This document shows, piece by piece, positions 5,784 to 7,375 of a DNA stretch of 7,375 nucleotides (position 1 is the stretch's first letter; every line of letters starts with the position of its first letter). Below the pieces are notes generated by a model. The model had not been told where the DNA came from. It ran no database searches and saw only the letters and a program-made list of their open reading frames with translations. Position numbers and translations under genes: made by a program. Origin of the DNA: Syntrophobacterales bacterium (GTDB taxonomy: Bacteria > Desulfobacterota > Desulfobaccia > Desulfobaccales > 0-14-0-80-60-11); contig JAGVPN010000308.1 of NCBI GenBank assembly GCA_020052215.1, forward strand, positions 1-7,375, in the 5' to 3' direction.

Positions 5784-6074
5784 ATGGCCAGCGAGATAAT
5801 AAAATTAACCGCCCAGATAGTTATGTCCCATGCCGCCATGACTGAATTAACTCCCAAGGAATTGGTGGCGGAAATTAAACAAATCCACCAGCTCTTAGCT
5901 TCATTTGAAGGAGAGGTTGTCGCTGCAGAGGCCGTGGCGAAGGTTCCCCGGGACGCCAAAATTCGATCTACAAAAATGGTGGTATCCCCTGAGGCCAAGG
6001 CGATTCAAGATGAAGACGCGGAATTATACGGCGAAGAAGATCGACAAGAGTTTATGGCAAACAGGGAGGGGTGA
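5784..6074 (+). CDS. MucR-like N-terminal domain protein without zinc finger
   Basis: The 96-residue product begins MASEIIKLTAQIVMSHAAMTELTPKELVAEI and continues with a helix ending QIHQLLASFEGE. This pattern (hydrophobic helix 'LTA.IV..H', a 'LTP.EL...I' turn-helix, then 'H..LA.') resembles the N-terminal oligomerisation region of Ros/MucR regulators. Family members normally continue into a C2H2-like zinc finger (C..C, then H and H) with 'RHL..HGLTP.EYR'. Here residues 48-96 contain no cysteine; instead they are charged and acidic toward the end (KAIQDEDAELYGEEDRQEF). The other reading frames also show no finger remnant. It may be a truncated gene, a dominant-negative partner, or an unrelated small protein such as an antitoxin. 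AAGGA lies nine bases before the ATG. Base composition is more A/T-rich than neighbours. Homology is by eye only; the gene itself is likely real. Confidence 0.62.
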   Translation: MASEIIKLTAQIVMSHAAMTELTPKELVAEIKQIHQLLASFEGEVVAAEAVAKVPRDAKIRSTKMVVSPEAKAIQDEDAELYGEEDRQEFMANREG

Positions 6075-6097
6075 GCCGACCATTGGCGAGATTGCCA

Positions 6098-6112
6098 TTC
6101 TGGTCCCCAAGC
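6098..6112 (+). repeat. degenerate half copy of the 5671-5704 palindrome
   Basis: TTCTGGTCCCCAAGC matches the left arm at 5671-5685 at 14 of 15 bases, but the right arm is missing. It lies 24 bases after the MucR-like stop, so full and half copies bracket that gene. Confidence 0.55.
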
Positions 6113-6161
6113 AGTAATACATATTCCATCTGGACACCCGAAACTGTGAAAATTCGGTAGA

Positions 6162-6271
6162 GCGGGCCTCGGCGCCCGCCATGTAGGGCGGGCACTGCCC
6201 GCCGATGCCTCGAATTCTCGTGAATTATCAGGTGCGTAGGATGCACCCTGCGGAAAAACTTTTCGGAACAG
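6162..6271. repeat. composite palindromic repeat cluster
   Basis: In order: GCGGGC / GCCCGC (6162-6167 and 6174-6179); GGCGGGC / GCCCGCC with an ACT loop (6187-6193 and 6197-6203), whose surrounding 25 bases are the inverted copy of 3059-3083; AATTC / GAATT around 6212-6225; GGTGC / GCACC around 6231-6247; and the CGGAAAAACTTTTCGGAA motif at 6251, a direct relative of 3032. No coding capacity is convincing. This fills most of the gap between the MucR-like gene and the DAHP synthase leader. Confidence 0.55.
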
Positions 6272-6293
6272 AACTCCCCGTCCCCTGAAGAGC

Positions 6294-6334
6294 GCGGCCG
6301 AAGATTTCTTTTATCCCTAAGAGAAGCCGCTTTT
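6294..6334 (+). terminator. terminator-like hairpin in the aroF leader (candidate attenuator)
   Basis: GCGGC (6294-6298) pairs with GCCGC (6326-6330); inside, TTCTTTTA and TAAGAGAA pair with one G-U around a TCCC loop, leaving a seven-base bulge (CGAAGAT) on the left. TTTT follows directly. It could end transcription from the MucR-like gene or attenuate read-through into the DAHP synthase gene. The bulge weakens the call. Confidence 0.4.
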
Positions 6335-6424
6335 CCCTCCGGTGGGGGCATTTATGCCCTCTGGTTGCTTTTGGCCCTGATCCCTGGTAAAAAGGCGAAG
6401 GGTGCCGATTTTTCCCTCCAGGTG
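6326..6424 (+). promoter_or_regulatory. tandem GCCG-T-run-CCCTCC repeats in the aroF leader
   Basis: GCCGCTTTTCCCTCCGGTG at 6326 recurs as GCCGATTTTTCCCTCCAGGTG at 6404, 78 bases later. Each copy sits at the 3' side of a possible hairpin: the first at 6294-6330, the second AAAAAGGC (6389-6396) with GCC..TTTTT (6404-6413). Between them GGGGGCA / TGCCCTC (6344-6350 and 6355-6361) forms a third hairpin. The arrangement could be a tandem attenuator or a duplicated leader; no known riboswitch or T-box consensus was recognised. Confidence 0.35.
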
Positions 6425-6517
6425 TGAGCCCCTCCGGCCGTCAACCTCTCGTCAGCCTACCATGGTGGCTGGCCCTGGCATCCGCATCTTTACCGTGGCG
6501 CTTAGGGGAGAGTAACC

Positions 6518-7375
6518 ATGCTCATCGTAATGGACAAGGATGCGACCGACGCCCAGATCCAGGCGGTGGTGGCCAGGATCGAGTCAATGGGCTTCGAGGC
6601 CCAGCCCATGCCCGGCGGCGAACGGGTAGCCATCGCCATCTTGCGCAATTCCGGTCCGGTGGATCCGGCCGTGTTTGTGGATCTGCCCGGGGTTATCCAG
6701 GCCATTCCGGTTTCCCGGCCTTATAAGCTGGTGAGCCGGGAAATGAGGCGGGAAGACACCGTCATCCACCTGCCCGGCCTGGACCTGGGCCGGAGGCATT
6801 TTGAAGTCATCGCCGGTCCCTGTGCGGTGGAAAGCGAAACCCAGGCCCTGACCATCGCCCGGCACGTCAAGGCCGCCGGGGCGCGCATCTTCCGGGGCGG
6901 CGCCTACAAGCCCCGCACCTCCCCTTATAGCTATCAAGGAATGGGGAAAGCCGGCCTGAAGATCCTGAAGAAGGTGCGGGAGGAGACCGGGCTGCTCATC
7001 GTCACCGAAGCCGTGGACCAGGAGTCCCTGAAACTGGTGGCCGAATATGCCGACATCATCCAGATCGGGGCCCGGAATATGCAAAACTTCAGCCTGTTGC
7101 GCTGCGCCGGCCGGACCAGGAAGCCGGTGATGCTCAAACGGGGCATGTACGCCACCCTGGATGAGTGGTTCATGGCGGCGGAATATATCATGTCGGAGGG
7201 CAACTCCCAGGTGATTCTCTGTGAACGGGGCGTCCGGACCATTGGCGAGCATGCCCGGAATCTCCTGGACCTGGCCACCATCCCGGCGGTGCGCCGGGAG
7301 AGCCATCTGCCCATCATTGCGGACCCCAGCCACGCCGCCGGCCGCCGGGACCTGGTGGCCCCGCTGGCCCGGGCC
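6518..7375 (+). CDS. aroF: 3-deoxy-7-phosphoheptulonate (DAHP) synthase, type I-beta, 3' end cut by window edge
   Basis: DAHP synthase condenses phosphoenolpyruvate with erythrose 4-phosphate, the first step of the shikimate pathway in the cytoplasm. The visible 286 residues open with a ferredoxin-like regulatory domain (about 1-75, MLIVMDKDATDAQIQAVVAR), as in the Thermotoga-type enzymes, where it mediates feedback inhibition by aromatic amino acids. The barrel carries AGPCAVES with metal-binding C102, GGAYKPRTSPYSYQG, GARNMQNF, LKRGM, ILCERGVRT and DPSHAAG with H272; C102 and H272 fall at the same numbers as in Thermotoga. The remaining metal ligands (Glu and Asp, about residues 298 and 309) lie beyond the edge, with roughly 50 residues missing. 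The ATG is preceded by GGGGAGAG. The leader holds tandem terminator-like repeats. The aroF symbol follows common usage for this family. Confidence 0.96.
   Translation, partial: MLIVMDKDATDAQIQAVVARIESMGFEAQPMPGGERVAIAILRNSGPVDPAVFVDLPGVIQAIPVSRPYKLVSREMRREDTVIHLPGLDLGRRHFEVIAGPCAVESETQALTIARHVKAAGARIFRGGAYKPRTSPYSYQGMGKAGLKILKKVREETGLLIVTEAVDQESLKLVAEYADIIQIGARNMQNFSLLRCAGRTRKPVMLKRGMYATLDEWFMAAEYIMSEGNSQVILCERGVRTIGEHARNLLDLATIPAVRRESHLPIIADPSHAAGRRDLVAPLARA

Noticed and set aside
6365..6393. TTGCTT, 17 bases, TAAAAA as an aroF promoter
   Set aside because: Only about half of each hexamer matches, and the -10-like part overlaps a possible hairpin arm.
6462..6515. 17-codon frame (ATG to TAA) ending two bases before the DAHP synthase start
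   Set aside because: No ribosome binding site in front and no pattern of aromatic codons; its position may be chance.
6584..7333. 249-codon minus-strand frame
   Set aside because: Antisense to the DAHP synthase gene; the sense strand carries all family motifs.

Overview
The window looks like chromosomal DNA from a free-living, GC-rich Gram-negative bacterium. I would guess a Desulfobacterota (deltaproteobacterial) lineage. This is inference, from a MucR-type N-terminal domain, a type I-beta DAHP synthase, c-di-GMP/ParA/prepilin-peptidase genes, and intergenic spaces filled with small palindromic repeats. No phage, transposase, CRISPR, rRNA or tRNA gene was seen.

Layout. Positions 1-1045 (minus) hold an almost complete mnmA (tRNA 2-thiouridylase) whose 3' end is cut by the window edge. 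Positions 1170-1535 (minus) encode a small single-domain PilZ protein. Divergent from it, behind a good sigma70-like promoter (1657-1685), lie an orphan ParA-type ATPase (1737-2555) and an overlapping small gene with a lysine-rich N-terminus (2498-2872). Positions 2873-3291 are a repeat-rich gap: a 100-bp element bounded by inverted repeats, a GC palindrome, and the terminator of the next gene. Positions 3292-3801 (minus) encode an exported TPR protein with its own promoter, strong ribosome binding site and UUCG-type terminator. Positions 4076-4873 (minus) encode a nitrilase-superfamily amidohydrolase. Positions 5047-5601 (plus) encode an A24 prepilin peptidase (TadV/CpaA-like). After a perfect 15-bp-arm palindrome, positions 5784-6074 (plus) encode a small protein resembling the N-terminal half of MucR regulators but lacking the zinc finger. 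Positions 6075-6517 contain repeats and a structured leader. The window ends inside a DAHP synthase gene (6518-7375, plus), the entry step of aromatic amino acid synthesis.

How the genes relate. Most are single transcription units rather than one pathway. The only tight coupling is ParA with its overlapping downstream gene, beside the divergent PilZ gene; together these could form a small cell-positioning or surface-behaviour module. The prepilin peptidase fits the same theme of cell-surface machinery, but no pilin or secretion gene is present. mnmA and the DAHP synthase are housekeeping genes.

Most unusual points: the ParA plus small basic partner pair, the MucR-like protein without a DNA-binding finger, the dispersed repeat families (one in inverted copies about 3.1 kb apart), and the tandem terminator-like repeats in the DAHP synthase leader. 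None of these proves a new system; the ParA pair and the finger-less MucR are the best candidates for follow-up.
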